In this document: piece by piece, positions 1 through 6,726 of the stretch | Layout: the number at the start of each line of letters is the position of its first letter | How positions within the stretch are numbered: position 1 is the stretch's first letter | Assembly (NCBI GenBank): GCA_039029515.1 | Contig: JBCCFX010000149.1 | Location: forward strand, 1 to 10,262 | Direction: 5' to 3' | Length of the DNA stretch: 10,262 nucleotides | DNA from: JBCCFX01 sp039029515 | GTDB lineage: Bacteria > Planctomycetota > Phycisphaerae > Phycisphaerales > SM1A02 | The notes under the pieces: model-generated | What the model was told of the DNA's origin: nothing | Databases searched by the model: none | The model's input: only the letters and a program-made list of their open reading frames with translations | Program-made: the position numbers and the translations under genes

Positions 1-1518
1 CACCGTCAGATGGGTGACCTGGGCGATGGGCAAGACCAGTGCTCCGCCGGTGAGCGCCGTGTTCTGGTCGAAGAGACAGTTGTCGAGGATCTGAATTCCA
101 CCCCCATTCGGCGGCGACAGAGTGGTCATCCACGCGCCGCCTCCGATCGAGCCGGTGTTGCGTTCGAACTGACATCGCGTCACTCGAAACGATGATGCAC
201 GGAGGTATAGGCCACCGCCGCCACCAAGGAAATTCTCACTGCCGATCGGCGGGTCATATGGGAACGAGAAATTTGATGCGAATCGACTCGATTCAAGAAG
301 GACTGGATCGCCAGTTACCGGCACGTCCGCGGACACGCCACCGCCGAGATAGGCGGCGTTGCCGATGAAGTCGCAGCTACGAATCGTCGCGCCTTCCGTG
401 GTGGCAATGGCGCCGCCCCGAAACGTGGCCGCATTACCTGAAAACAGGGTGCTTGAAATGTCCTGAATCGAACCGCAAATGGCGCCACCATGTGCGTCTG
501 CGTCATTGCTTCCAAAGAGCGAATCGCGAACGACAAGCGGACTGTTGCCCGAATTGATCGCACCGCCCAACGACGAGGCAGCGTTGTCGAAGAAATCGGT
601 CATCTCAATGACAAGTGGCGACGTATTCGTCGCGTGAACAGCACCGCCGTCGATGGCTCTGTTCTTCACAAAGGAGCTGTCAATGATCTCCAGGATGCCG
701 TCATGCGTTGCAACGGCACCGCCCGATCCAAGCGTGGAAGCGGGAATCGCAAGACCAGTTCCTGACGTACCGTTCTCGGTGAACTGGCTTTCGAGAATTT
801 GAACATCTGTTCCGATCGTCGCAATCGCTGATCCGGTTCCACCAACATCCTGATTCGCAAAAGCAGAGATCTGTTGTGTTGTCGAAAAGAAGAACGTGCA
901 TCGATCAATGATCAGGGTGCCGCCGGTCGACGCGATCGCGCCGCCGCGCGCTTCCGACGTCGTCTTCGTCGACGTGGTTCTGGCCAGGTTGGACTGGAAT
1001 TCGCAGTCAATAACGGTGACATGCGAAGCGTCCGGCGCGTGAATCGCACCGCCCGCAGCATCGTCGTCTTCGACAATGATGCCGCACAGCACAATGTTGA
1101 ATCCATCAATGGTGACCGGTTCATCAACGGGCGCAACGATGGTGAAGCCGCGCCCACGCTCGATCGGGTCGTCAGCGGTTCCACTATTGGTCGCACCTTC
1201 AATCCACGTCAGATTGACGGAAGGGTCCCTGTCTGACACCACATCATCGTCGTCGGTAAATCCGCCCAGAATCCGCACGCCGCGCTCGACGATGAAGCCG
1301 GTGTCATTCATCTCGATCGGCGGGCGATACGTGCCCCGCGCGACCCAGATGTCATCACCCGCCTCAGTAAGTGGCAGGACCTGATCGAGATTGGTCGCTG
1401 CGGTGGCCCACGACAGGCCATTGCCGCCGTCGTCGGCTTCAGCGTCCACAAACCATGTCGTCGCCCACCCGGAAGGGCTCAGCGCGCACGCGAGAATAAC
1501 GGCCAGCACACCTCGCAT
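1..1518 (-). CDS. Secreted parallel beta-helix (PMP-like repeat) protein, 3' end beyond window
   Basis: The frame is open from an ATG at 1518 to the left edge (506 codons, no stop), so the C-terminus lies outside. Residues 1-19 form a signal peptide (MRGVLAVILACALSPSGWA). A typical N-terminal block follows at about 22-65, ending in IWVARGTYRP. From about residue 155 on there are roughly eleven coils of about 24-26 residues, each with a GGA(I/V/L)-type turn and about ten with an FxxN turn (for example FVKN 283-286, FIGN 384-387, FERN 451-454). GGAI plus FxxN is the hallmark of chlamydial polymorphic membrane protein repeats and related right-handed beta-helices, which are frequent in secreted planctomycete proteins. 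Start choice: AAAGGA at 1525-1530 lies 6 nt upstream. The protein is probably exported and surface-bound or extracellular; the ligand or substrate is unknown. A C-terminal anchor or sorting domain would be expected outside the window. Confidence 0.88.
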   Translation of the reverse strand, partial: MRGVLAVILACALSPSGWATTWFVDAEADDGGNGLSWATAATNLDQVLPLTEAGDDIWVARGTYRPPIEMNDTGFIVERGVRILGGFTDDDDVVSDRDPSVNLTWIEGATNSGTADDPIERGRGFTIVAPVDEPVTIDGFNIVLCGIIVEDDDAAGGAIHAPDASHVTVIDCEFQSNLARTTSTKTTSEARGGAIASTGGTLIIDRCTFFFSTTQQISAFANQDVGGTGSAIATIGTDVQILESQFTENGTSGTGLAIPASTLGSGGAVATHDGILEIIDSSFVKNRAIDGGAVHATNTSPLVIEMTDFFDNAASSLGGAINSGNSPLVVRDSLFGSNDADAHGGAICGSIQDISSTLFSGNAATFRGGAIATTEGATIRSCDFIGNAAYLGGGVSADVPVTGDPVLLESSRFASNFSFPYDPPIGSENFLGGGGGLYLRASSFRVTRCQFERNTGSIGGGAWMTTLSPPNGGGIQILDNCLFDQNTALTGGALVLPIAQVTHLTV

Positions 1519-1737
1519 CGTCGGTCCTTTCGTCTCCGCGCTCGGGCGGGCGTACAGCATCGACGCATCCCGGTCGCCATGACCTTGCCTGATTGTCAGT
1601 TGCCGTGGGTCGTGGCCGGGTAAGAAATGAAGGTTGGGCCAGACGGGTCGAGACCCGCCGCATTGCAACTGGAATGGTGCTTCGCACCGCTTTCACTGTC
1701 TTCCATACGCGGGAAGAGTCAAGAAGGATCGCCGAAA

Positions 1738-1774
1738 TTCTCGGACCCTGAACGATCCGCCTACAATCCCCGCT
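1738..1774 (+). promoter_or_regulatory. Putative der promoter giving a leaderless mRNA
   Basis: TACAAT at 1762-1767 is a 5/6 match to the sigma70 -10 box. A weak -35 (TTCTCG, 1738-1743) lies 18 nt upstream. Only 7 nt separate the -10 box from the ATG at 1775, so transcription should start at or next to the start codon. No Shine-Dalgarno sequence is present. The motif is seen directly; the leaderless start is an inference. Confidence 0.45.
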
Positions 1775-3238
1775 ATGCCGCTGCCACGTATCGCCATCGT
1801 CGGTCGACCTAACGTCGGCAAGTCCTCCCTGCTCAATCGCCTCGCGAAGGAGCGGGTGTCGATCGTCGACCCCACGCCCGGCGTGACCCGCGATCGCGTG
1901 ACCACCGTCGTTGAGATCCGACCGCCGCTCGATGCGCCCAAGGCCGCACCGAACCGACTCGTCGAGCTCATGGATACCGGCGGCTACGGCGTGTACGTCG
2001 CCGAAGGCGCACGCTACGACGATGTCGGTGCCGACCTCGCGACGCTGACCGATGACATCGAGACGCAGATCCAGACCGCACTCGACGATGCGGACCTGAT
2101 CCTCTTCGTCATCGATGCGCAGGCCGGCATCACAAGCCTCGACGAGACTGTCGCTCGATTACTCCGCTCCAGCGGACAGGCGAACAAGGTCATGATGGTC
2201 GCGAACAAGGTCGATGGCGAAAGCTGGGAAGCGCACGGCCTCGAAGGTGCCGGGCTCGGACTCGGCGAACCGGCGCTGATCAGTGCGCAGTCAGGTTTTA
2301 ACACGCGCAAGTTCCTCGAGCGTCTGTACGGCGAGATTCCGTTCCCCGATGACGAGAGCGTTGAATCTGATCCCGAAATGAAGATCGCATTCGTCGGCAA
2401 GCGAAACTCCGGCAAGAGCACGATGATCAACGCGCTCGCGGGCGAGCCGCGCGTGATCGTCTCCGAGATCGCCGGCACGACGCGTGACTCGGTCGACGTT
2501 CGCTTTGAAGTCGATGGTCACATGATGACCGCGATCGACACCGCGGGATTGCGCAAGCGCAAGAGCTTCTCTAGCGCCATCGAGGTCTACGCGACCGACC
2601 GCATGAACCGAGCGATCGACCGCGCGGATGTCGTCATGCTGCTCATCGATGCCACGCAGGACATTTCGCAGGTCGATCAGACGCTCTCCAAGACGTTGCA
2701 GGAGAAGTACAAGCCGACCGTCATCGTGATCACCAAGATCGACCTCGTTGACCAGAACAAGGTGAGCCCGGAAGACTACGTCGAGTACATCACGCAGGAA
2801 TTGCCTGGCCTGGAGTTCGCGCCGGTCGTCTTCGTCTGTGCGGAAGAGCACGAAGGTCTCTACGAGATGATGACGATGGCGCACAACCTGTTTCAGCAGG
2901 CGAACCATCGCGAATCGACCGGCGCGCTGAACCAGGTTGTCGAAGAGATCCTGCAGAAACGTGGGCCGACATCGCGCTTGGGTTCTCAGGCGAAGCTGTA
3001 CTTCGCGTCACAGGTCGATGTCCGCCCGCCGACCATTGTCTTGAAAGTGAACAAGCCTGAACTGTTCAAGGGCAATTACGAGCGGTACCTCATGAACCGG
3101 CTGCGTGAAGCGTTGCCATATTCTGAAGTACCAATCAAGCTGATCTTCAGCTCACGCGCACGCATGGACCTGCAGGATCTGAAACAGCAGGGGCGCGGCC
3201 GGCAATTGGATGAAGCGGAAGAGAACATCGAGGGTTGA
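1775..3238 (+). CDS. der: Ribosome biogenesis GTPase Der (EngA), two tandem G domains
   Basis: This cytoplasmic GTPase acts in assembly of the 50S ribosomal subunit. It has 487 residues, within the usual family range. G domain 1: P-loop GRPNVGKSS (10-18), PGVTRD (35-40), DTGG (67-70), NKVD (144-147), SAQ (170-172). G domain 2: GKRNSGKST (208-216), GTTRD (234-238), DTAGLRKRK (255-263) and TKID (320-323). A KH-like C-terminal domain runs from about 375 to 460, followed by a charged tail. In G domain 2 the base-specificity motif is TKID rather than NKxD, and the G5 loop reads CAE (355-357) instead of the usual SA. Start: the same frame is open back to 1634, but homology begins at MPLPRIAIVGRPNVGKSS and a -10 box ends 7 nt before this ATG, so 1775 is preferred. 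Neighbours: divergent from the beta-helix gene and convergent with the antitoxin gene. Confidence 0.96.
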   Translation: MPLPRIAIVGRPNVGKSSLLNRLAKERVSIVDPTPGVTRDRVTTVVEIRPPLDAPKAAPNRLVELMDTGGYGVYVAEGARYDDVGADLATLTDDIETQIQTALDDADLILFVIDAQAGITSLDETVARLLRSSGQANKVMMVANKVDGESWEAHGLEGAGLGLGEPALISAQSGFNTRKFLERLYGEIPFPDDESVESDPEMKIAFVGKRNSGKSTMINALAGEPRVIVSEIAGTTRDSVDVRFEVDGHMMTAIDTAGLRKRKSFSSAIEVYATDRMNRAIDRADVVMLLIDATQDISQVDQTLSKTLQEKYKPTVIVITKIDLVDQNKVSPEDYVEYITQELPGLEFAPVVFVCAEEHEGLYEMMTMAHNLFQQANHRESTGALNQVVEEILQKRGPTSRLGSQAKLYFASQVDVRPPTIVLKVNKPELFKGNYERYLMNRLREALPYSEVPIKLIFSSRARMDLQDLKQQGRGRQLDEAEENIEG

Positions 3239-3247
3239 GCGTCGGAC

Positions 3248-3318
3248 GTTGTTCGTTAGCCGTCATCCGTTGTCCGAAACTGAAACGAACAACGACTAAC
3301 GAAGAACGATAAACGTCC
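3248..3318. repeat. Palindromic heptanucleotide repeat array, copy 1
   Basis: About ten 7-nt units in register fill nearly all the space between the der stop and the antitoxin stop. The left half is made of GTTNNNC-type units (GTTGTTC, GTTAGCC, GTCATCC, GTTGTCC) and the right half of AACGANN units (AACGACT, AACGAAG, AACGATA), with one 8-nt unit at 3283-3290. The two halves are complementary, so the array can fold into a long imperfect hairpin; GGACGTT at 3244-3250 pairs with AACGTCC at 3312-3318. It may end transcription of the two convergent genes. Copy 2 (4395-4474) is clearly related. Confidence 0.85.
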
Positions 3319-3680
3319 TACCCCGGCTCACCGGCGCGAAGCATGTACACCATTTGCCAGAGTTGATCGACGTGACCTCGCTCGATCATTTCGATGGGCT
3401 TGAGACCGCCGAAGGCATCGTTGGGCGTACCGAGCCATGTCGCAACTTCGTCGTCTTCCATGAGTTCGGTCAGCGCTTCGAGGAGTCGGCCCATCTCGGC
3501 AAGTCGGCGTGCGTTCTGTTCGGTCGGCGCTTCGCCTCGACGAAGCGTGCCCATGGTTCGCGGAGAGACACCAAGCAATCGCGCCTGATCGGCCACACGC
3601 AGGCCGAGGCGATCGTGAAATTCGAGCCACGTCTCAGCGTGCGCGGTGGTCGTGGTACGGATTGGTTCAGATGGGGTCAT
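3318..3680 (-). CDS. Xre/MbcA/ParS-type antitoxin with C-terminal DUF2384 region
   Basis: A 120-residue protein. A Xre-like helix-turn-helix lies at about 26-50 (VADQARLLGVSPRTMGTLRRG). The C-terminal toxin-binding region at about 78-118 has the DUF2384 pattern, WLGTPNDAFGGLKPIEMIE, followed by helices containing LWQMVYMLRAG. In this family the antitoxin binds the RES toxin, blocks its active site and represses the operon. The gene lies downstream of the RES gene in the same orientation, with a 102-bp gap, so the order is toxin first; Xre-RES loci usually have the antitoxin first. AGGGTGAGG ends about 7 nt before the ATG and serves as ribosome binding site. A strong palindrome (3743-3760) about 60 nt upstream suggests a separate autoregulated promoter. 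Confidence 0.88.
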   Translation of the reverse strand: MTPSEPIRTTTTAHAETWLEFHDRLGLRVADQARLLGVSPRTMGTLRRGEAPTEQNARRLAEMGRLLEALTELMEDDEVATWLGTPNDAFGGLKPIEMIERGHVDQLWQMVYMLRAGEPG

Positions 3681-3742
3681 GGTGATGCCTCACCCTTGAT
3701 TCTGGCATCGAGAAGGCGGAAATCAAGATCGTGTGTTCAAAA

Positions 3743-3760
3743 TTGCCGGCAAATTTGCCG
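3743..3760. promoter_or_regulatory. Overlapping palindromes, likely antitoxin operator
   Basis: Two perfect palindromes overlap: TTGCCGGCAA (3743-3752) and CGGCAAATTTGCCG (3747-3760). Together they present the half-site TTGCCG three times in alternating orientation. They lie in the gap between the toxin and antitoxin genes, upstream of the antitoxin start. Xre-RES antitoxins are known to bind inverted repeats in their own promoters, so an operator is the natural reading. No convincing -35/-10 pair was found next to it. Confidence 0.55.
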
Positions 3761-3782
3761 ATTTGATGTCGCTGCACCATAT

Positions 3783-4385
3783 TTAAGGGGCAGAGGTGGG
3801 ATCGGTAATCTCCAGTCGGCTCCCGGGCCGCAGTCGTTCGATGAACACCGCGAGATTAGCATCACGGCGCGACTGTGCGGTAGGGACGAGCAAGCCTTCG
3901 ACGCCGGCGTCCGCGGCAGCGCGGCCGATGGCCTGCGTGATCGCTTCGCGGCCGGCGCGATTTTCCGTCCACCAGTCACACTGCGTCATGCGTGCCAGGC
4001 TGACGCGAAGCGACTGCCGAATCGAGCCATTGGATAGATCGACGATACACGACAACTCGACGTTGATGCCGCGTATGACGCGCGTCCGAAACCGGGTCGG
4101 TGGAATCCCAAATCGTTCACGCTGAGCCAGCGTTTCGGCGAGTGCGACGAGCGGGTTCGTCGATGCATACACCGTCGGTTCGCCGCTGGGCGACGTCCAT
4201 CGTCCGCCGTTGAGCATGGCGCCGCGACCGTTAATGAAGTCGGGCAAGCGTGCGTACTTCGGATGCGTGCATCGAAACACAGTCCGAGTGCACGGCGCAA
4301 AACGCCCATCCCGTCGAAACCGATCGAATGCATCCGAGATACGGTCGTACTGCGGATGCGCTGTCAGAGTCTCCCCGGCCGTCAT
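3783..4385 (-). CDS. RES-domain toxin (likely NAD+-degrading) of a type II toxin-antitoxin pair
   Basis: A 200-residue protein with a RES domain at about 35-185. Seen: TVFRCTHPKYA (35-45), GGRWTSPSGEPTVYAS (60-75) and ALAETL (81-86). Arg62, Tyr73 and Glu84 lie in the positions of the catalytic Arg/Tyr/Glu of characterised RES toxins, which destroy NAD+ (phosphorolysis or hydrolysis). The third name-giving residue, Ser, seems to be replaced: the usual PS reads PTA (168-170). The frame is open to 4445, but those codons fall inside the heptanucleotide repeat, so the ATG at 4385 is preferred. It has no Shine-Dalgarno sequence; a -10-like TACGAT ends 6 nt before it. The partner antitoxin gene is downstream. 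Confidence 0.88.
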   Translation of the reverse strand: MTAGETLTAHPQYDRISDAFDRFRRDGRFAPCTRTVFRCTHPKYARLPDFINGRGAMLNGGRWTSPSGEPTVYASTNPLVALAETLAQRERFGIPPTRFRTRVIRGINVELSCIVDLSNGSIRQSLRVSLARMTQCDWWTENRAGREAITQAIGRAAADAGVEGLLVPTAQSRRDANLAVFIERLRPGSRLEITDPTSAP

Positions 4386-4391
4386 GCAAGC

Positions 4392-4420
4392 ATCGTAGAC
4401 CGTTGTCCGTTGTTCGTCAT
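4392..4420 (-). promoter_or_regulatory. Putative RES toxin promoter formed by the repeat
   Basis: On the minus strand ATGACG (4420-4415, 4/6 to the -35 consensus) is followed after exactly 17 nt by TACGAT (4397-4392, 4/6 to -10) and, 6 nt later, by the ATG. The -35 box and spacer consist of repeat units, so the repeat insertion may itself supply the promoter. This is inferred from motif and spacing only. Confidence 0.3.
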
Positions 4421-4474
4421 CCGATACGAAACGACAAACGAACAACGATCAACGATGTACAAAATACGGTCTAC
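4395..4474. repeat. Palindromic heptanucleotide repeat array, copy 2, with 9-bp terminal inverted repeats
   Basis: Eight 7-nt units in perfect register run from 4402 to 4457, with no slip. The left ones are GTTGTCC, GTTGTTC and GTCATCC; the right ones are AACGACA, AACGAAC, AACGATC and AACGATG. The array is bounded by perfect 9-bp inverted repeats, GTAGACCGT (4395-4403) and ACGGTCTAC (4466-4474). The right one contains the stop codon of gene A (4471-4473). Arm 4396-4417 also pairs imperfectly with 4438-4460. It shares the units GTTGTTC and GTCATCC and the AACGAAC-type run with copy 1. Confidence 0.87.
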
Positions 4475-5004
4475 ATGCGCTGCGTAGTCGGCGTTTGCGA
4501 CAACCCGCATTCCGGGCAGTTCGCGTGTTTGGCGCCACGAAGATCGTACGAGCACCGTTCGCACAACAATGGCGTGTCATTGAAGTCCGCGATCTGTCGT
4601 GCGGCCGACCGTGCCGTCACTATGGCGGAAATCGATGCCGGGATCGCGCAGTCGATGGCGTACGGCGAGATCAGCAGTGCGTACGCCGCCACAACAAGGA
4701 TGGTTCTGCGGTAGATACGTCGAACAATTGGCTTGGCCGGCTTGTCTCGCGTTCGAGCGAGAATCCAGGGTGTAACGCAGATGCCCACGCCGGCGGCAAT
4801 GAACGCGGCGACGACGTTTCCCTGCAGGAGCAGTTCAGCGAGTGAGAACTCTGGAAATTCCCCGACGAAGAATGCCCACGCATACACACGTAACGACCAG
4901 CACGTCATCGCGATGATGCCCAGCGCAATGAAAAGCGTGATGTGAATCAGACCGAGTTTGAAGGATCGCTCTGGATCTGTGAGATCATCGATTGATCGAA
5001 CCAT
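4471..5004 (-). CDS. Membrane protein with C-terminal zinc ribbon (gene A)
   Basis: Function not recognised. The 177-residue protein has hydrophobic segments at about 18-40, 62-82, 101-117 and 118-132, then a zinc ribbon CERCSYDLRGAKHANCPECG with cysteines 148, 151, 163 and 166 (C-x2-C-x11-C-x2-C). The SPYAIDCAIPA stretch (113-123) is shared with genes B and C. The four cysteines fall at the same residue numbers as in gene C, which supports both starts. Start: ATG at 5004 with AAGGTG 7 nt upstream; an in-frame TTG at 5010 is too close to that site. It is the last gene of the run C>B>A, and its stop lies in the terminal inverted repeat of the repeat array. The ribbon could bind a protein or nucleic acid partner on the cytoplasmic face, but nothing in the sequence decides this. 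Confidence 0.85.
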   Translation of the reverse strand: MVRSIDDLTDPERSFKLGLIHITLFIALGIIAMTCWSLRVYAWAFFVGEFPEFSLAELLLQGNVVAAFIAAGVGICVTPWILARTRDKPAKPIVRRIYRRTILVVAAYALLISPYAIDCAIPASISAIVTARSAARQIADFNDTPLLCERCSYDLRGAKHANCPECGLSQTPTTQRM

Positions 5005-5034
5005 TGGCAAGCACCTTGTGCATGTGGAGCAGCA

Positions 5035-5514
5035 TCATTGGCCAATGGTGTTCTCAGATTTCATCGTTGCCGGTGCCATGTTCGACGGGCACACAATGAT
5101 GGTCAGAACAAGCACGTTGATGATGCACGGGAGCAGGCAGTCAATTGCGCGCTGCGATAGGAAGGCGGCGTGAAAAGCGATGAGTGCCGCAGCACCAAGG
5201 TAGATCACCGGGAACGTATGGTTGAGTGGCCGGTGATATGTGCGTTGTGCGATGAACGGTGCGAATAGCAGGCCCACGATGGCGGAGACAAAGAACGCGG
5301 TCAGAAAAGGTCCGTTCGCGCGCTGCATGAGCCTGAGCCAATCGTGCATGTCGTACGTCGGTGATCGCATGAGAATGCGCGTCAGCCAGACGCTCATCGC
5401 AACCATGCCAAGCAGACCCATGCACGCAATGTGCAGGCTCATGTGACCGGCGAGGCGTGTTGGGCAATACAGAGTCGTGTGCGTGCGTGTCATGCAATCT
5501 GAACGCACGATCAT
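5035..5514 (-). CDS. Paralogous membrane protein lacking the zinc ribbon (gene B)
   Basis: A 159-residue protein, function unknown. Hydrophobic segments lie at about 25-48, 68-92, 101-119 and 126-142. QRAIDCLLPCIINV (121-134) aligns with the SPxAID(C/S)AIPA stretch of genes A and C, so it belongs to the same family. The chain stops about 18 residues after the last membrane segment, where the paralogues carry their four-cysteine ribbon, and no ribbon is encoded before gene A. Start: ATG 5514 gives MIVRSD, resembling MVRSID of gene A; ATG 5493 is the alternative. The open frame reaches 5715 but would then overlap gene C, so the longer form is rejected. It lies 25 bp after C and 30 bp before A, which suggests one transcript. 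Confidence 0.72.
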   Translation of the reverse strand: MIVRSDCMTRTHTTLYCPTRLAGHMSLHIACMGLLGMVAMSVWLTRILMRSPTYDMHDWLRLMQRANGPFLTAFFVSAIVGLLFAPFIAQRTYHRPLNHTFPVIYLGAAALIAFHAAFLSQRAIDCLLPCIINVLVLTIIVCPSNMAPATMKSENTIGQ

Positions 5515-5539
5515 GCGTTCTGTTGCGGGGCAAATTCGA

Positions 5540-6070
5540 TCACGCGGTAACGTTCGGTGTCGGTAACAAGCCGCATTCCGGGCAGGCGCGGTCGCCGATA
5601 CCTTCACGCTTGTAGCCGCATCGTGCGCATATCGTCGGATCGCCTGAGATATCCGGCAAGTAGACGCGGACAATGCCGGCCGCCGCAAGCGTGCAGATGA
5701 CCGCTGGAATTGCACTGTCGATTGCGATGGGCGAGATGATCAATGCGTAGCCGGCGACAATCAATGCGGTCGTGCCATACACCCACTTGATGATGCTGGG
5801 CAATGGCTTGCGATACGTGAGCGCAACGATGAACGGGCCGACAACCATCCCGACGCCCGCAGCTATCGCGCTGGCAAAGAACGACCCAATGGCGAACGCG
5901 TCGCCGGCATCAATGGAATCGACGGTGCCGGTCGCGAACGACACGAACGCCATGCGAATGATGAACATGGTGATGGCGATCATGCCCAGCGCGGCGAAGG
6001 CCACGATATGTGTGGCGTAGATCGCAATGAGCCGGCCGGGATTTCGAAGTTCTCGATGGACGTATGGCAT
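5540..6070 (-). CDS. Membrane protein with C-terminal zinc ribbon (gene C)
   Basis: A 176-residue protein, function unknown, with hydrophobic segments at about 15-43, 60-84, 100-113 and 117-134. The ribbon CARCGYKREGIGDRACPECG has cysteines 148, 151, 163 and 166. It aligns without gaps to gene A over the first segment (HIVAF against HITLF at 21-25) and over IISPIAIDSAIPA (111-123). Start: ATG 6070 (MPYVHREL). The open frame extends to 6145, but the extra part shows no family similarity. There is no clear Shine-Dalgarno sequence; TACAGA ends 8 nt before the ATG and may be a -10 box. It is the first gene of the run C>B>A and divergent from the pseudopilin gene. Confidence 0.85.
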   Translation of the reverse strand: MPYVHRELRNPGRLIAIYATHIVAFAALGMIAITMFIIRMAFVSFATGTVDSIDAGDAFAIGSFFASAIAAGVGMVVGPFIVALTYRKPLPSIIKWVYGTTALIVAGYALIISPIAIDSAIPAVICTLAAAGIVRVYLPDISGDPTICARCGYKREGIGDRACPECGLLPTPNVTA

Positions 6071-6089
6071 GTGCGATCTCTGTAGGCAG

Positions 6090-6161
6090 GGTTTGTACGC
6101 ATGATTCGCAGCGTTGGTTCGGACGCCCGTTCGCATCGCGGCCACAGGACAATGGCGTGCT
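6090..6161 (-). pseudogene. Possible degenerate zinc-ribbon remnant of another family member
   Basis: Upstream of gene C the minus strand reads TPLSCGR, then about nine residues, then RCESCVQT in one frame. This resembles the end of gene A (TPLLCERC, then CPECGLSQT), and the DNA CACGCCATTGT is shared exactly. One cysteine of the first pair and a few residues are missing. No membrane segments precede it. It could be what is left of a deleted paralogue, but the stretch is short and chance is possible. Confidence 0.25.
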
Positions 6162-6258
6162 GCCTGCAGTGTTCTCGGACGTTTTTCGAACAGGCCGTAG
6201 CATTGACGCCGGCAGTGACTACAGGGTGATCGTCGAGAAGCCGACGAAGTCAGTATTC

Positions 6259-6726
6259 ATGGCAGCCCGTGCCTTCAGCCTGATTGAACTGGTGATTGTG
6301 ATCGCGATTCTTGCGGTCATCACGGCGATCGCTGTGCCTCGATTTACGGCTGCAGCCGATCGGGCCGCGTTCCGCGCCCAGCACGCTGCATTCCGACAGA
6401 TTGAGGTCGCGCTCGAGTTGTACTATCAGGACAACGGCGAGTGGCCGCCCAATACGCCCATCCTCGTCACGCCGCCGGGTCTCGTGCCGTACCTGCATGG
6501 TGATATCTTCGCCGTGAAGACGCCAATCGGAAGCAACTGGGACTGGAACGGCCCCGGAAGCTCCGTCGACGAACATGGCTACAACATCGCGATCAAAGGC
6601 ACCGTGCTGACCAACGATGAATGGCTGGAGTTCGATGCGATGTTTGATGACGGTTCGCTGAGTACCGGCCTGTATCGCAAGGACGGCCAGTGGCTTGTGC
6701 GGCCGGTTTATGCGCCGAGCGACTGA
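6259..6726 (+). CDS. Type II secretion-like pseudopilin (GspG-like)
   Basis: A 155-residue protein. It has a type IV prepilin signal: MAARA followed by FSLIELVIVIAILAVITAIA, with Glu at +5 of the mature chain (residue 10) and one long hydrophobic helix (about 6-27). The residue before the predicted prepilin peptidase cut is Ala5 rather than the usual Gly. The rest is a short globular domain with QIEVALELYYQDNGEWPP (47-64), as in major pseudopilins whose first helix is followed by an xYxxDNGxxP motif. No other secretion genes are nearby, so it is probably an orphan component of a type II secretion or pilus system encoded elsewhere. Start: the frame is open from 6064, but only the ATG at 6259 puts the prepilin signal at the N-terminus. 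The last 19 bp overlap gene D tail to tail. Confidence 0.88.
   Translation: MAARAFSLIELVIVIAILAVITAIAVPRFTAAADRAAFRAQHAAFRQIEVALELYYQDNGEWPPNTPILVTPPGLVPYLHGDIFAVKTPIGSNWDWNGPGSSVDEHGYNIAIKGTVLTNDEWLEFDAMFDDGSLSTGLYRKDGQWLVRPVYAPSD

Noticed and set aside
912..1202. Short complete minus-strand frame inside the beta-helix gene.
   Set aside because: It is in another frame than the 506-codon open frame with signal peptide and repeats.
1634..1774. N-terminal extension of Der from the upstream ATG at 1634.
   Set aside because: The 47 extra residues show no family similarity, and a -10 box lies inside them 7 nt before the normal start.
3354..4037. Long plus-strand open frame across the toxin-antitoxin genes.
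   Set aside because: It is antisense to two genes with clear family motifs and crosses their intergenic operator; no domain is visible in it.
3248..4457. The two GTTGTTC/AACGAAC arrays as a CRISPR.
   Set aside because: Units are 7 nt and contiguous, without spacers of uniform length, and no cas genes are present.
6064..6258. Pseudopilin start at 6064.
   Set aside because: It would place the prepilin signal 65 residues into the protein and overlap the start of gene C.
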